From positions 62,001 through 126,000 of the forward strand of contig NZ_FYAM01000004.1 in the NCBI RefSeq assembly GCF_900185645.1: a stretch of DNA of 64,000 nucleotides, in the 5' to 3' direction. Below are positions 35,781 to 44,929 of the stretch, one piece after another. A program made the translations under genes and the position numbers. Below the pieces are notes generated by a model. That model searched no databases. It saw nothing but the letters and a program-made list of their open reading frames with translations, and was not told the DNA's origin. Each line of letters starts with the position of its first letter. Position 1 is the first letter of the stretch. The DNA comes from Clostridium sp. BSD9I1. GTDB taxonomy: Bacteria > Bacillota > Clostridia > Clostridiales > Clostridiaceae.

Positions 35781-36833
35781 TTGGATACAAAAGTTGTAAA
35801 GCTAAATTACAATAATTTAGATAGGGAAGCAATAAAGGAAGCAGGATATATTTTGAGAAACGGAGGTCTAGTGGCTTTTCCAACTGAAACCGTATATGGA
35901 TTGGGAGCCAATGCTTTAGATGATAGAGCTGTAAAAAAAATATTTGAGGCTAAAGGAAGACCGCAAGATAATCCTCTTATAGTACACATTGCAGAAGTAT
36001 CTGATATAGAAAGCTTAGTAGAGGAAGTTCCAGAGGTTGCTTTTAAATTTATAAAAAGGTTTTGGCCTGGACCCTTAACGATAATATTACCTAAAAGTGA
36101 AAGAATACCTAGTTCCACTAGTGCAGGACTTGATAGTATAGGAATAAGAATGCCATCAAATGAAGTGGCAAGAGAAATAATAAAAGCATCAGGAGTGCCT
36201 ATAGCGGCACCTTCAGCTAATATTTCAGGAAGACCTAGTCCAACAGATTTGGAAAGATGTGTAGAAGACTTAAATGGCAAAGTTGATTATATAATTGGAG
36301 GGGAAAAGTCAAAGGTAGGTGTGGAATCTACTATTATAGATTGTACAATATATCCTCCGTGTATATTAAGGCCTGGTGGAGTTACGTTAGAAATGTTAAG
36401 GGAAGTAGAAAAAGGAGTTTATATAGATCCTGGTATAATGAAGAAGCCGGAAGAAAAGTTAAGGCCTAAAGCCCCAGGCATGAAGTATAGGCATTATGCG
36501 CCAAAGGCACCAGTAAAAGTTATACAAGGTGACCTAGGTTTTACAATAACAAAGATTAATGAATTGATAGATAAGTATACCAAGGAAGGGAAAAATGTAG
36601 GGGTAATAGCTACGGATGAGACCCTAAATAAATATCATAATGCAATAGTAGAAACCTTGGGAAGTAGGAACAATATAAATGTAATAGCACAGAACCTATT
36701 CGAAACCTTAAGAAAGTTTGATGATAAAAATGTTGATGTGATTCTTTCAGAAGCATTTGAAGAAAAGGGAATGGGAATTGCTATTATGAATAGGTTAAAA
36801 AAATCAGCAGGATTTGATATAATATCTATATAA
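35781..36833 (+). CDS. Threonylcarbamoyl-AMP synthase (Sua5/YwlC type)
   Basis: This enzyme makes threonylcarbamoyl-adenylate from threonine, bicarbonate and ATP for t6A37 in ANN-decoding tRNAs. At 350 residues it is the two-domain Sua5 form: a YrdC domain (about 15-205, with GGLVAFPTETVYGLGANA, KGRPQDNPLIVH and PSANISGRPSPT) and a C-terminal Sua5 domain after PGMKYRHYAPKAPV. TTG 35781 is the start behind AAGGAGATG. It is followed by ywlE, as in Bacillus. Confidence 0.95.
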   Translation: MDTKVVKLNYNNLDREAIKEAGYILRNGGLVAFPTETVYGLGANALDDRAVKKIFEAKGRPQDNPLIVHIAEVSDIESLVEEVPEVAFKFIKRFWPGPLTIILPKSERIPSSTSAGLDSIGIRMPSNEVAREIIKASGVPIAAPSANISGRPSPTDLERCVEDLNGKVDYIIGGEKSKVGVESTIIDCTIYPPCILRPGGVTLEMLREVEKGVYIDPGIMKKPEEKLRPKAPGMKYRHYAPKAPVKVIQGDLGFTITKINELIDKYTKEGKNVGVIATDETLNKYHNAIVETLGSRNNINVIAQNLFETLRKFDDKNVDVILSEAFEEKGMGIAIMNRLKKSAGFDIISI

Positions 36834-36846
36834 ATTTATGTTGATA

Positions 36847-36875
36847 TTGACATAAGGCTAGTATTAATATAAAAT
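36847..36875 (+). promoter_or_regulatory. Sigma-A promoter of the ywlE-rpiB-upp group
   Basis: TTGACA at 36847-36852 and TAAAAT at 36870-36875 with a 17-base spacer. Confidence 0.75.
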
Positions 36876-36913
36876 GATTAACTGATAGTTAAAGAAAAAG
36901 TAAGGAGGTAATT

Positions 36914-37363
36914 ATGAAGGTTTTATTTATATGCACAGGTAATACTTGTAGAAGTTGTATGGCAGAATCTATATTTAATTATTGCTCAGAACAGTTACAT
37001 CAAGGATTATCAGCAGGAGTAGCTGTAGTAAGTGGTAGTAAAACCTCCTTAAATTCTTCAGCTGTTGTTATGGAAAATTTAAAAGTTGATATAAGTGACA
37101 GAAAAGCAATACAACTTACAGAAGAACATATTAAAGATAGTGATCTTGTACTTACTATGACAGAAAGTATATGCGATTATTTAAAAAGAGTTTATCCAAC
37201 ATATGAAAATAACATATATTCTTTAAATAGTTTTGTCGGCATAGAAGGTGAAATTTTAGACCCTTATGGTGGCACACTTTCTGTTTACAAAAATACTTTT
37301 GAACAATTAAAAAATAGTATTATATTATTATTAAATAAATTAAAGGAAGATAAAGGTATCTAA
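36914..37363 (+). CDS. Low-molecular-weight phosphatase, probable protein arginine phosphatase YwlE
   Basis: A 149-residue LMW-PTP family enzyme. The P-loop CTGNTCRS is at residues 7-14, with threonine at 11. In Bacillus YwlE a threonine in this position gives specificity for phospho-arginine and opposes McsB. The general acid lies in the ILDPYGG segment near 115-121. AGGAGG stands seven bases before ATG 36914. The sua5-ywlE-rpiB-upp order is conserved in Firmicutes. Confidence 0.85.
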   Translation: MKVLFICTGNTCRSCMAESIFNYCSEQLHQGLSAGVAVVSGSKTSLNSSAVVMENLKVDISDRKAIQLTEEHIKDSDLVLTMTESICDYLKRVYPTYENNIYSLNSFVGIEGEILDPYGGTLSVYKNTFEQLKNSIILLLNKLKEDKGI

Positions 37364-37389
37364 AATAGCTACTCCTATCTTCCTTTTTT
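37343..37389 (+). terminator. Terminator after ywlE
   Basis: AAGGAAGATA pairs with TATCTTCCTT and is followed by a T-run. It contains the stop codon, so some transcripts may stop here and others read into rpiB. Confidence 0.7.
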
Positions 37390-37430
37390 GTGGGTAAACT
37401 AAGAATTATAATTATTTTGGAGGTGTTTTT

Positions 37431-37880
37431 ATGAAAATAGCATTAGGAAGTGATCATGCTGGATTTTCATTAAAAGAGGAAATAATAAAACATTTAAAAA
37501 ACAAGGGCATAGAATTAAAAGACTTTGGTACTTTTTCAGAGGAGTCTATTGATTATCCAGATTATGCTTTAAAGGTTGCAGAAGAAGTAGCTAATAAGAA
37601 TTTTGAATTTGGTATACTTGTATGTGGAACAGGAATAGGAATAAGTATTGCAGCCAATAAGGTTACTGGTATAAGAGCAGCTTTATGTTCAGATACATTT
37701 AGTGCGCATTCTTGTAGAGAGCATAATGATGCTAATATATTAGCATTAGGACAGAGAGTAGTAGGGTTAGGGTTGGCGCTTGATATAGTTGATACATTTT
37801 TAAGTGCTGAGTTTCAAGGTGGAAGACACCAAAATAGAATAGATAAAATTTCTGATATAGAAGCAAAATATAATAAATAG
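37431..37880 (+). CDS. rpiB: Ribose-5-phosphate isomerase B
   Basis: RpiB interconverts ribose-5-phosphate and ribulose-5-phosphate in the pentose phosphate pathway. The 149-residue protein shows GSDHAGFSLKEEI at about 5-17, CGTGIGISIAANK at about 66-78 (with the catalytic cysteine) and SREHND near 98-103. A GGAGGTG ribosome binding site precedes the ATG. It is 22 bases from upp, and the two are probably cotranscribed. Confidence 0.96.
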   Translation: MKIALGSDHAGFSLKEEIIKHLKNKGIELKDFGTFSEESIDYPDYALKVAEEVANKNFEFGILVCGTGIGISIAANKVTGIRAALCSDTFSAHSCREHNDANILALGQRVVGLGLALDIVDTFLSAEFQGGRHQNRIDKISDIEAKYNK

Positions 37881-37901
37881 AGATTATAGGGAGGAATAAC
37901 A

Positions 37902-38531
37902 ATGAGTAAAGTAACACAAATAGCACATCCATTAATATTACATAAACTTGCATTCATAAGAGATAAAAATACAGGGTCTAAGGATTTTAGGGAACTAGTA
38001 GAAGAAGTAGCAATGCTTATGGCTTATGAAGTGACAAGAGATCTTCAAGTGGAAGAAGTAGAAATAGAAACACCTATATGTAAAACAAAATGTAAGGTAT
38101 TAGCAGGTAAGAAAGTAGCTATAGTTCCTATACTTAGAGCAGGTCTTGGTATGGTAGATGGCATGTTAAGACTTATCCCGGCAGCAAAGGTTGGACACAT
38201 AGGATTATATAGAGATGAAGAAACTCTTAAACCTGTAGAATATTTCTGCAAGCTTCCACAGGATATAGGAGAAAGAGATATAATAGTTACAGATCCTATG
38301 CTTGCTACAGGTGGATCTGCTATAGATGCTATAGCTCTTCTTAAGGAAAAGGGAGCAAAAAACATGAAACTTATGTGCCTTATAGCATCCCCAGAAGGAG
38401 TAAAGGCTGTTACAGATGTACATCCAGATGTAGATGTATATGTAGCTGGAATAGATGAAAAATTAAATGAACATGGATATATAGTACCGGGTCTAGGAGA
38501 TGCAGGAGATAGATTGTTTGGAACTAAATAA
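37902..38531 (+). CDS. upp: Uracil phosphoribosyltransferase
   Basis: Upp makes UMP from uracil and PRPP. The 209-residue protein has the PRPP motif [12 protein letters not shown] at about 128-139 and the C-terminal uracil-binding [12 protein letters not shown] at about 192-203. GGGAGG precedes ATG 37902. It ends in a clear terminator, so rpiB-upp is a closed unit. Confidence 0.97.
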   Translation: MSKVTQIAHPLILHKLAFIRDKNTGSKDFRELVEEVAMLMAYEVTRDLQVEEVEIETPICKTKCKVLAGKKVAIVPILRAGLGMVDGMLRLIPAAKVGHIGLYRDEETLKPVEYFCKLPQDIGERDIIVTDPMLATGGSAIDAIALLKEKGAKNMKLMCLIASPEGVKAVTDVHPDVDVYVAGIDEKLNEHGYIVPGLGDAGDRLFGTK

Positions 38532-38536
38532 TATTA

Positions 38537-38563
38537 AAAGTCGGCTAATTTAAGCCGACTTTT
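38537..38563 (+). terminator. Terminator after upp
   Basis: AAAAGTCGGCT and AGCCGACTTTT form an eleven-base stem with a short loop. It is palindromic enough to work in both directions. Confidence 0.8.
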
Positions 38564-38646
38564 AAATTACTTATACTTTTAATTAGTATTTTTTTAGTAT
38601 AGAATAGTACATAGTAGTACTAAGTATTTGTAAAAACGGAGGAACT

Positions 38647-39135
38647 ATGGATAGAATAGATAAAAACAATTATTATCTTGATATATGTGAAACTGTATTA
38701 GAGAGGGGAACTTGTCTTAGGAGAAATTTTGCAGCTATAATAGTAAAGAATGATGAAATTATGTCAACTGGATATAGTGGAGCTCCTCGTGGAAGAGTTA
38801 ATTGTTGTGATTTAGGATGTTGCAGAAGAGAGGAACTTAATGTGCCTAGAGGTACAAGATATGAATTATGCAGATCTGTGCATGCTGAGCAAAATGCCAT
38901 AATTTCTGCAAGAAGGCAGGATATGATAGGTTCTACTATGTACCTAGTAGGAAAAGAAGAAAGAACAGGAAAATTTGTAGAAAATGCATCACCGTGTTCT
39001 TTGTGTAAAAGGTTTATAATAAATTCAGGAATTGATAAAGTAGTAATACGAGATACTAAGGAAGAATTTAGAGAAATACTCGTAAATCAATGGATAGATA
39101 ATGATGATTCACTTGCGGGAGATGGATCATATTAA
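38647..39135 (+). CDS. Deoxycytidylate deaminase (ComEB-type)
   Basis: It deaminates dCMP to dUMP to feed thymidylate synthesis. The 162-residue protein has the zinc-binding SVHAEQNAI at about 78-86 and PCSLCKRF at about 118-125, the usual H/E and two-cysteine arrangement. An extra CCDLGCCRRE segment near 53-62 is typical of this family and may bind a second zinc. GGAGG lies six bases before the ATG. It is followed by tagO after 14 bases. Confidence 0.93.
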   Translation: MDRIDKNNYYLDICETVLERGTCLRRNFAAIIVKNDEIMSTGYSGAPRGRVNCCDLGCCRREELNVPRGTRYELCRSVHAEQNAIISARRQDMIGSTMYLVGKEERTGKFVENASPCSLCKRFIINSGIDKVVIRDTKEEFREILVNQWIDNDDSLAGDGSY

Positions 39136-39149
39136 ATGGGGAGATAAAT

Positions 39150-40184
39150 ATGGACAATATGCTTTTCTTAGGAGTGATTGCAGCAATCTTATCATTTCTT
39201 TTTACTCCTTTAATAAAAAGGTTAGCGATAAAAATAAATGCAATAGATGTACCTAAAGATGAAAGAAGAGTACACAAAAAGCCAACTCCGCTTTTAGGAG
39301 GATTGGCAATATATTTTTCTTTTATCATTACAATGATATTAAAAAATGGGCATTTAATTAAACAGGAAAAGGGAATAATTATAGGTGCTACTATTATTGT
39401 CATAGCAGGATTTTTAGATGATAAATATGATTTAAAACCAATTATAAAGTTATTGCTTCAAATATCAGCAGCAATGTGTTTGATTTTATATGATATAAAG
39501 ATAATATCTGTTACAGATCCTTTCTCCAGCTATGATTCTTATATAAATATAATGTGGCTTTCAGTACCTCTCACCATAATTTGGGTAGTAGGAATAACTA
39601 ATGCTATTAATCTTATAGATGGACTGGATGGATTAGCAGCTGGAGTAGCATTGATTTCAACTGTAACATTGTTTATTATAGCTTTGCTTAATATAAGTAC
39701 TAGAATGGAAGCGGCAATACTGACATCTGTACTTATTGGATCTATAATGGGATTTTTGCCATATAACTTTTATCCCGCATCTATATTTATGGGGGATACG
39801 GGAGCACAGCTTTTAGGATTTCTATTAGGAGCCATATCTATACAGGGTGCCATTAAGTCAGCAGCAGCCTTTGCTATATCAGTGCCTATATTAGCACTGG
39901 GACTTCCTATATATGATACTTTATTTGCCATGATAAGAAGAAAAATAAATGGGAAACCTATAATGGGGGCAGATAGGGGGCATTTGCATCATAGGCTTTT
40001 GGATATGGGATTAACTCAAAAGCAAGCAGTTATAATAATGTACCTTATAAGTACTGTTCTAGGGGCCTTTGCAATAATAGCTATGCAAATAAGTAGTGCG
40101 AATTCTTATTTCTTATTAGCGTCAATAATGATTTTAATAGTTATTATTGCATGGAAATTTGGATTTTTTCAACACAAAGAATGA
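39150..40184 (+). CDS. Undecaprenyl-phosphate N-acetylglucosaminyl 1-phosphate transferase (TagO/WecA-like)
   Basis: This membrane enzyme moves GlcNAc-1-phosphate to undecaprenyl phosphate, starting teichoic acid or other wall glycopolymers. The 344-residue protein has about ten membrane helices, GFLDDKYDLKP at about 89-99 (metal-binding DD), NAINLIDGLDGLAAG at about 150-164 and the loop DRGHLHHRLLDMGL near 276-289. It is followed by wecB, which supplies the related sugar ManNAc, so the two likely serve one glycopolymer pathway. Confidence 0.93.
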   Translation: MDNMLFLGVIAAILSFLFTPLIKRLAIKINAIDVPKDERRVHKKPTPLLGGLAIYFSFIITMILKNGHLIKQEKGIIIGATIIVIAGFLDDKYDLKPIIKLLLQISAAMCLILYDIKIISVTDPFSSYDSYINIMWLSVPLTIIWVVGITNAINLIDGLDGLAAGVALISTVTLFIIALLNISTRMEAAILTSVLIGSIMGFLPYNFYPASIFMGDTGAQLLGFLLGAISIQGAIKSAAAFAISVPILALGLPIYDTLFAMIRRKINGKPIMGADRGHLHHRLLDMGLTQKQAVIIMYLISTVLGAFAIIAMQISSANSYFLLASIMILIVIIAWKFGFFQHKE

Positions 40185-40202
40185 TTTTCTGGAGGTAAAG
40201 TA

Positions 40203-41357
40203 ATGGGAAAAATTAAGATAATCACTATATTTGGAACTCGGCCAGAGGCTATAAAAATGGCACCGCTGGTAAAGGAGCTAAAAAAGTATGAGAAGGTTGA
40301 AAGTATAGTTTGTGTTACAGCGCAACATAGGCAAATGCTTGATCAAGTACTTCGATTATTTGATATAACTCCAGAGTATGATTTGGACATAATGCAAAGC
40401 AAGCAAAGTTTAACAGGGATTACAGTTAAGGTATTACAAGGGCTAGAAGAAGTATTTGAAAAAGAAAAACCTGATTTAATATTAGTACATGGTGATACAA
40501 CAACAACTTTTGCAGGAGCACTAGCTGCATTTTATCAAAAAATTAAGGTGGGGCACGTAGAGGCCGGACTTAGAACACATAACAAACACTTTCCATTTCC
40601 TGAGGAGATGAATAGAAAGCTTACTGGAGCTATAGCAGATTTAAATTTTGCACCTACTGAAAGTTCTAAAAATAACCTGCTTTTAGAAGGAGTAAAAAGT
40701 GAAGATATATATGTTACAGGAAATACTGTAATAGATGCAATGAATGTTACAGTAGAAGATAATTATGTTTTTGAAAATAATGAACTAAACAATATAGATT
40801 ACCAGAATAAGAAGGTCATAATGGTCACTGCTCATAGAAGAGAAAATTGGGGGCAGGGTATAGAAAATATTTGTAAATCTTTAAAAACATTAGTTGAAAG
40901 ATATGAAGATGTGGAACTGGTATACCTTGTCCATTTAAATCCTATAGTAAAGGATGTAGTATATAAATACTTAGGGGGAATGGATAGAGTACACCTTCTT
41001 TCTCCTCTAGATACTAAGGAAACTCACAACCTAATGAATAAATGCTATATGATTATGACAGATTCAGGAGGACTTCAGGAAGAAGCTCCTCATTTAGGAA
41101 AGCCAGTATTAGTTCTAAGAGATGTAACGGAGAGGCCGGAAGCGGTAGCTGTAGGCACTGTAAAACTTGTAGGGACAGATATAGATAATATATTAGAAAA
41201 TGCAAGGATACTTATAGAGGATAAAAATTGTTATGAAAGAATGAGTAAGGCAATAAATCCTTATGGAGATGGTTTTGCGTCTCAGAGAATAGTAGAATCT
41301 ATATTATATCATTTTAAAAAAGATACGAAAAAGCCAGAAGAATTTAAAGTAATATAA
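40203..41357 (+). CDS. wecB: UDP-N-acetylglucosamine 2-epimerase (non-hydrolysing)
   Basis: It interconverts UDP-GlcNAc and UDP-ManNAc. The 384-residue protein has FGTRPEAIKMAPLVKEL at about 9-25, VHGDTTTTFAGALAAF near 97-112, VGHVEAGLRT and HRRENWG (about 213-219), and DSGGLQEEAPHLGKPVL near 288-304. It starts 19 bases after tagO behind GGAGG. The product may feed linkage units of a wall teichoic acid-like polymer. Also known as mnaA in Gram-positives. Confidence 0.96.
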   Translation: MGKIKIITIFGTRPEAIKMAPLVKELKKYEKVESIVCVTAQHRQMLDQVLRLFDITPEYDLDIMQSKQSLTGITVKVLQGLEEVFEKEKPDLILVHGDTTTTFAGALAAFYQKIKVGHVEAGLRTHNKHFPFPEEMNRKLTGAIADLNFAPTESSKNNLLLEGVKSEDIYVTGNTVIDAMNVTVEDNYVFENNELNNIDYQNKKVIMVTAHRRENWGQGIENICKSLKTLVERYEDVELVYLVHLNPIVKDVVYKYLGGMDRVHLLSPLDTKETHNLMNKCYMIMTDSGGLQEEAPHLGKPVLVLRDVTERPEAVAVGTVKLVGTDIDNILENARILIEDKNCYERMSKAINPYGDGFASQRIVESILYHFKKDTKKPEEFKVI

Positions 41358-41384
41358 ACTTTGTGTTTTTTTTAACAAAATCTA

Positions 41385-41413
41385 TTGATTAAATTTTAAT
41401 TTATGGTTATAAT
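41385..41413 (+). promoter_or_regulatory. Distal sigma-A promoter of thl
   Basis: TTGATT at 41385-41390 and TATAAT at 41408-41413 with a 17-base spacer. Confidence 0.7.
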
Positions 41414-41420
41414 GGAATTG

Positions 41421-41449
41421 TTGACAGAAAAATTTGTGAATTATAAAAT
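41421..41449 (+). promoter_or_regulatory. Proximal sigma-A promoter of thl
   Basis: TTGACA at 41421-41426 and TAAAAT at 41444-41449 with a 17-base spacer, 36 bases downstream of the first promoter. Confidence 0.78.
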
Positions 41450-41487
41450 AAATTCTAATAAAAATATATATTTTAGGAGGGTTACTA

Positions 41488-42666
41488 ATGAAAGAAGTAG
41501 TTATAGTTAGTGCAGTTAGAACAGCATTAGGTTCTTTTGGTGGAGGATTAAAAGATGTTCCAGCAGTTGAGTTAGGCGCTATCGTTATAAAGGAAGCTGT
41601 AAAAAGAGCAGGAATAAAGCCAGAAGATGTACAAGAAGTTATAATGGGAAATGTTTTACAAGCAGGTCTTGGACAAAATCCAGCTAGACAAGCAGTTATA
41701 AAATCAGGTCTTCCACAGGAAGTTTCAGCATTCACAATAAACAAAGTTTGTGGTTCAGGATTAAGAGCAGTAAGCTTAGCAGCTCAAATGATAAAAGCAG
41801 GAGATGCTGATGTAATTATAGCTGGTGGTATGGAAAACATGTCCAGAGCTCCATATGTAATGAATGATGCAAGATGGGGACAAAGAATGGGAAATGGACA
41901 ATTAGTAGACGAAATGATAACTGATGGTTTATGGGATGCATTTAACCAGTACCATATGGGAATGACAGCTGAAAATATAGCTGAAAAATGGGGATTAACT
42001 AGAGAAGAGCAAGATCAGTTTGCTTTAAGCTCACAGTTAAAAGCTGAAGCAGCTATAAAAGAAGGAAAATTCAAGGATGAAATAGTTCCAGTTGTTATAC
42101 CACAAAGAAAGGGAGAGCCAAAGGTATTTGATACAGATGAATTCCCAAAATTTGGTTCAACTATAGAAAAATTAGGAAAATTAAAACCAGCATTCAAGAA
42201 AGACGGAACAGTTACAGCTGGTAATGCTTCAGGTATAAATGATGGAGCAGCTGCATTCGTAGTAATGAGTGCTGAAAAGGCTCAGGAATTAGGATTAACT
42301 CCATTAGCTAAAATAACATCCTATGGTTCAGCAGGATTAGATCCAGCTATAATGGGATATGGTCCATTCCATGCAACAAAAGTAGCTTTAGAAAAAGCTA
42401 ACATAGCAGTTGAAGATTTAGACTTAATTGAAGCTAATGAAGCATTTGCTGCACAGAGTATAGCTGTTGCTAAAGATTTAGGATTTAACATGGACAAGGT
42501 TAATGTAAATGGTGGAGCTATAGCATTAGGACATCCAATTGGAGCATCAGGTGGTAGAATACTTGTAACATTACTTCACGAAATGCAAAAGAGAGACGCT
42601 AAAAAAGGTTTAGCTACTTTATGTATAGGTGGCGGAATGGGAACTGCTTTAATAGTAGAGAGATAA
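41488..42666 (+). CDS. thl: Acetyl-CoA C-acetyltransferase (thiolase)
   Basis: Thiolase joins two acetyl-CoA into acetoacetyl-CoA, the entry to butyrate or butanol formation. The 392-residue protein has the nucleophile cysteine in [11 protein letters not shown] at about 85-95 (C88), NEAFAAQ near 316-322, [11 protein letters not shown] near 348-358 and the second cysteine in CIGGGMG near 378-384. Codon use (GCA/GCT-rich, uniform) and two tandem promoters point to very high expression. It follows wecB, as in Clostridium acetobutylicum, but there the ATP synthase operon comes next and here it does not. Confidence 0.96.
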   Translation: MKEVVIVSAVRTALGSFGGGLKDVPAVELGAIVIKEAVKRAGIKPEDVQEVIMGNVLQAGLGQNPARQAVIKSGLPQEVSAFTINKVCGSGLRAVSLAAQMIKAGDADVIIAGGMENMSRAPYVMNDARWGQRMGNGQLVDEMITDGLWDAFNQYHMGMTAENIAEKWGLTREEQDQFALSSQLKAEAAIKEGKFKDEIVPVVIPQRKGEPKVFDTDEFPKFGSTIEKLGKLKPAFKKDGTVTAGNASGINDGAAAFVVMSAEKAQELGLTPLAKITSYGSAGLDPAIMGYGPFHATKVALEKANIAVEDLDLIEANEAFAAQSIAVAKDLGFNMDKVNVNGGAIALGHPIGASGGRILVTLLHEMQKRDAKKGLATLCIGGGMGTALIVER

Positions 42667-42683
42667 TATAATTAGTTTTATAT

Positions 42684-42722
42684 AAAGAGATTGAGTAATT
42701 TGCTCAATCTCTTTACTTTTTT
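42684..42722 (+). terminator. Terminator after thl
   Basis: AAAGAGATTGAG and CTCAATCTCTTT form a twelve-base stem, followed by ACTTTTTTG. The remaining 160 bases up to ywmB are A/T-rich and show no further feature. Confidence 0.88.
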
Positions 42723-42886
42723 GTAAAATTTTATGTGTAGGCTTTATTATATTTCTTTTTAGTAACACTTTTTCTCTAAAATTATATATTAGTAATATAT
42801 TTATTGAATAAATAGCATGTATTTGTCCATAATTCAAATAGGTTTCAAGATGAATTAAAAGGGGGAAGGCTCTTTAGGGCAAATAT

Positions 42887-43579
42887 ATGAAAAAGTTAAG
42901 ATGGGTTATTGTGGTTATCATAATGTTAATAATATGGGAATATAAATTTCCGATGTACTCTCAAGCAAACCAAAAGGTAGACATGTTTTCCGAAATAATT
43001 AACAAAACTGGAACTCAGGTAATGGAGTATGGAGTTCAAGTGAACTTTTCTACACAGAATTCTGGAGAAGAGGCATGTAAATCTATTCTCATGAAGTTAA
43101 ATTATGATAAAAGCACTAAAATTAATATAGAAGAAAATGGTGGAAATTACTATATGGAGTTTTCAAGCCCTGAAGTTGAAGGATATATTCAAAGTATAAA
43201 TTCAGACAATGATAATATTATATCTATCAATATAAAAGAATACAGTGATGAAAATAAATTAACTGAATTAAAAGAAAAAATCAAGAACTCTATTGAGTGC
43301 GAAAAGGAAGTAGTTTTTTTTCAATATGTAAAAGGAAAAACTATTAATTCTAATATGAAAGAGTTAAATAAACAAGTTATAGGTATATTAAAGTCTTTTG
43401 ATACAAAAGAGATAAAAACAATAGAAATAAATAATGGATTAAGTACTACGGCACATACTCATCAATATAATGAATTAAATGTTGGAGGAAGGTTTGTAGA
43501 TTTCAACTATGCTTTATGCAGTTATGATACGGGAGATTATATAATCTTAGCTACACCAGTTATACCTATAACTTATTAG
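42887..43579 (+). CDS. ywmB: YwmB family secreted or membrane-anchored protein
   Basis: A 230-residue protein with an N-terminal signal or anchor (about 5-20) and an outer-surface domain of the YwmB (TATA-box-binding-like fold) family, whose function is unknown. Its position directly before murA and spoIID is the same as in Bacillus subtilis, which supports the call even though residue-level matches are weak. The start follows a TAGGG about nine bases upstream. Confidence 0.8.
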   Translation: MKKLRWVIVVIIMLIIWEYKFPMYSQANQKVDMFSEIINKTGTQVMEYGVQVNFSTQNSGEEACKSILMKLNYDKSTKINIEENGGNYYMEFSSPEVEGYIQSINSDNDNIISINIKEYSDENKLTELKEKIKNSIECEKEVVFFQYVKGKTINSNMKELNKQVIGILKSFDTKEIKTIEINNGLSTTAHTHQYNELNVGGRFVDFNYALCSYDTGDYIILATPVIPITY

Positions 43580-43599
43580 TAATTTTATGGAGGATATAT

Positions 43600-44859
43600 A
43601 TGGATAGGATTATAATCAAGGGCGGAAAGACCTTGAAGGGTGAAGTTGAAATAAGTGCTGCGAAAAATTCAGTTCTTCCTATTATAGCGGCAAGTATTTT
43701 AAGCGGAGATAAATGTGTTATAGATAATGCTCCTATGCTTGAAGACGTTTTTGTTATAAGTGATATACTAAGATCTGTATCAGCAGATATTGATATAGAT
43801 GCAGGGAATAGAAAGATAATAATTGATACAAAATCTGTATGTGATGTTGAACCTTGTAGTGAACTCGTAAAAAAGCAGAGAGCTTCATTTTTGATAATGG
43901 GGCCTATGATATCAAGATTTGGTAGGATTAGAGTATCCTTACCAGGTGGATGCAATATAGGAACAAGACCTATAGATCTTCATTTGAAGGGACTAAATGC
44001 CCTTGGAGCTGAAATCAACATAGGACATGGATACGTAGAAGCTAGAGCTAAAAGGCTTATAGGAAAGAAAATTTATTTAGATTTTCCATCTGTGGGTGCT
44101 ACTGAAAATATAATGATGGCAGGAGTACTGGCTGAAGGAGAAACTATAATAGAGAATGCTGCAGAAGAACCTGAAATAGAAGATTTGGCAGACTTTTTGA
44201 ATAAGATGGGGGCAAAAGTTACTGGAGCAGGAACGGATACAATAAAAATTGATGGTGTCAGAGAACTAAAAGGAATAACTCATAAACCTATATATGATAG
44301 GATAGAAGCGGGAACATTTATGGTGGCAGCTGCAATTACTAAGAGTTTAATAAAGATAAATGGTGCAAATGATCAGCACTTAAGACCCGTAATAGCAAAA
44401 CTTATTGAAATGGGAGTTAGGATAGATGTTAAAGGAGAAACTTTAATAGTTGATGGAACTAATAGGCTTAATGCTACAGACATAAAAACAATGCCATATC
44501 CGGGATTTCCAACGGATATGCAGTCTCAAATGATGTCTCTTTTATGTACCGTGGAGGGAACTAGCTTAATAACGGAAACTATATTTGAAAACAGATATAT
44601 GCATGTTTCAGAAATGAAAAGAATGGGAGCAAATATAAAGGTAGATGGAAGAAGCGCTATTGTCCAAGGTGTTAATAAATTAACAGGGTGTGAAGTAAAA
44701 GCCACAGATCTAAGAGCAGGAGCAGCGCTTGTGCTATGTGGCCTTGCAGCAGAAGGAATCACTAGTGTTACAGATGTATATCATATAGATAGAGGATATG
44801 TAGATATAGAGAAGAAGCTAAAGTGCTTAGGCGCAGACATATTTAGAGAAGAAAATTAA
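43600..44859 (+). CDS. murA: UDP-N-acetylglucosamine 1-carboxyvinyltransferase
   Basis: MurA transfers enolpyruvate from PEP to UDP-GlcNAc, the first committed step of peptidoglycan. The 419-residue protein has AAKNSVLPIIAASIL at about 20-34, the fosfomycin-target cysteine in LPGGCNIGTRPID at about 113-125, and RAGAALVLCGLAA near 371-383. The cysteine is present, so fosfomycin sensitivity at the target is expected. Clostridia often have two murA genes; only this one lies in the window. Confidence 0.96.
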   Translation: MDRIIIKGGKTLKGEVEISAAKNSVLPIIAASILSGDKCVIDNAPMLEDVFVISDILRSVSADIDIDAGNRKIIIDTKSVCDVEPCSELVKKQRASFLIMGPMISRFGRIRVSLPGGCNIGTRPIDLHLKGLNALGAEINIGHGYVEARAKRLIGKKIYLDFPSVGATENIMMAGVLAEGETIIENAAEEPEIEDLADFLNKMGAKVTGAGTDTIKIDGVRELKGITHKPIYDRIEAGTFMVAAAITKSLIKINGANDQHLRPVIAKLIEMGVRIDVKGETLIVDGTNRLNATDIKTMPYPGFPTDMQSQMMSLLCTVEGTSLITETIFENRYMHVSEMKRMGANIKVDGRSAIVQGVNKLTGCEVKATDLRAGAALVLCGLAAEGITSVTDVYHIDRGYVDIEKKLKCLGADIFREEN

Positions 44860-44929
44860 ATAAAGGTAAGTTATAACTTATCTTCTGTTTTCATATATTT
44901 TTATATAAACATAAAAAGGAGAAATGTAT

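Noticed and set aside
44891-44917. Sigma-E-like boxes TCATATA and CATAAAAA before spoIID
   Set aside because: Spacing is short and the implied start of transcription would fall at or after the ribosome binding site.
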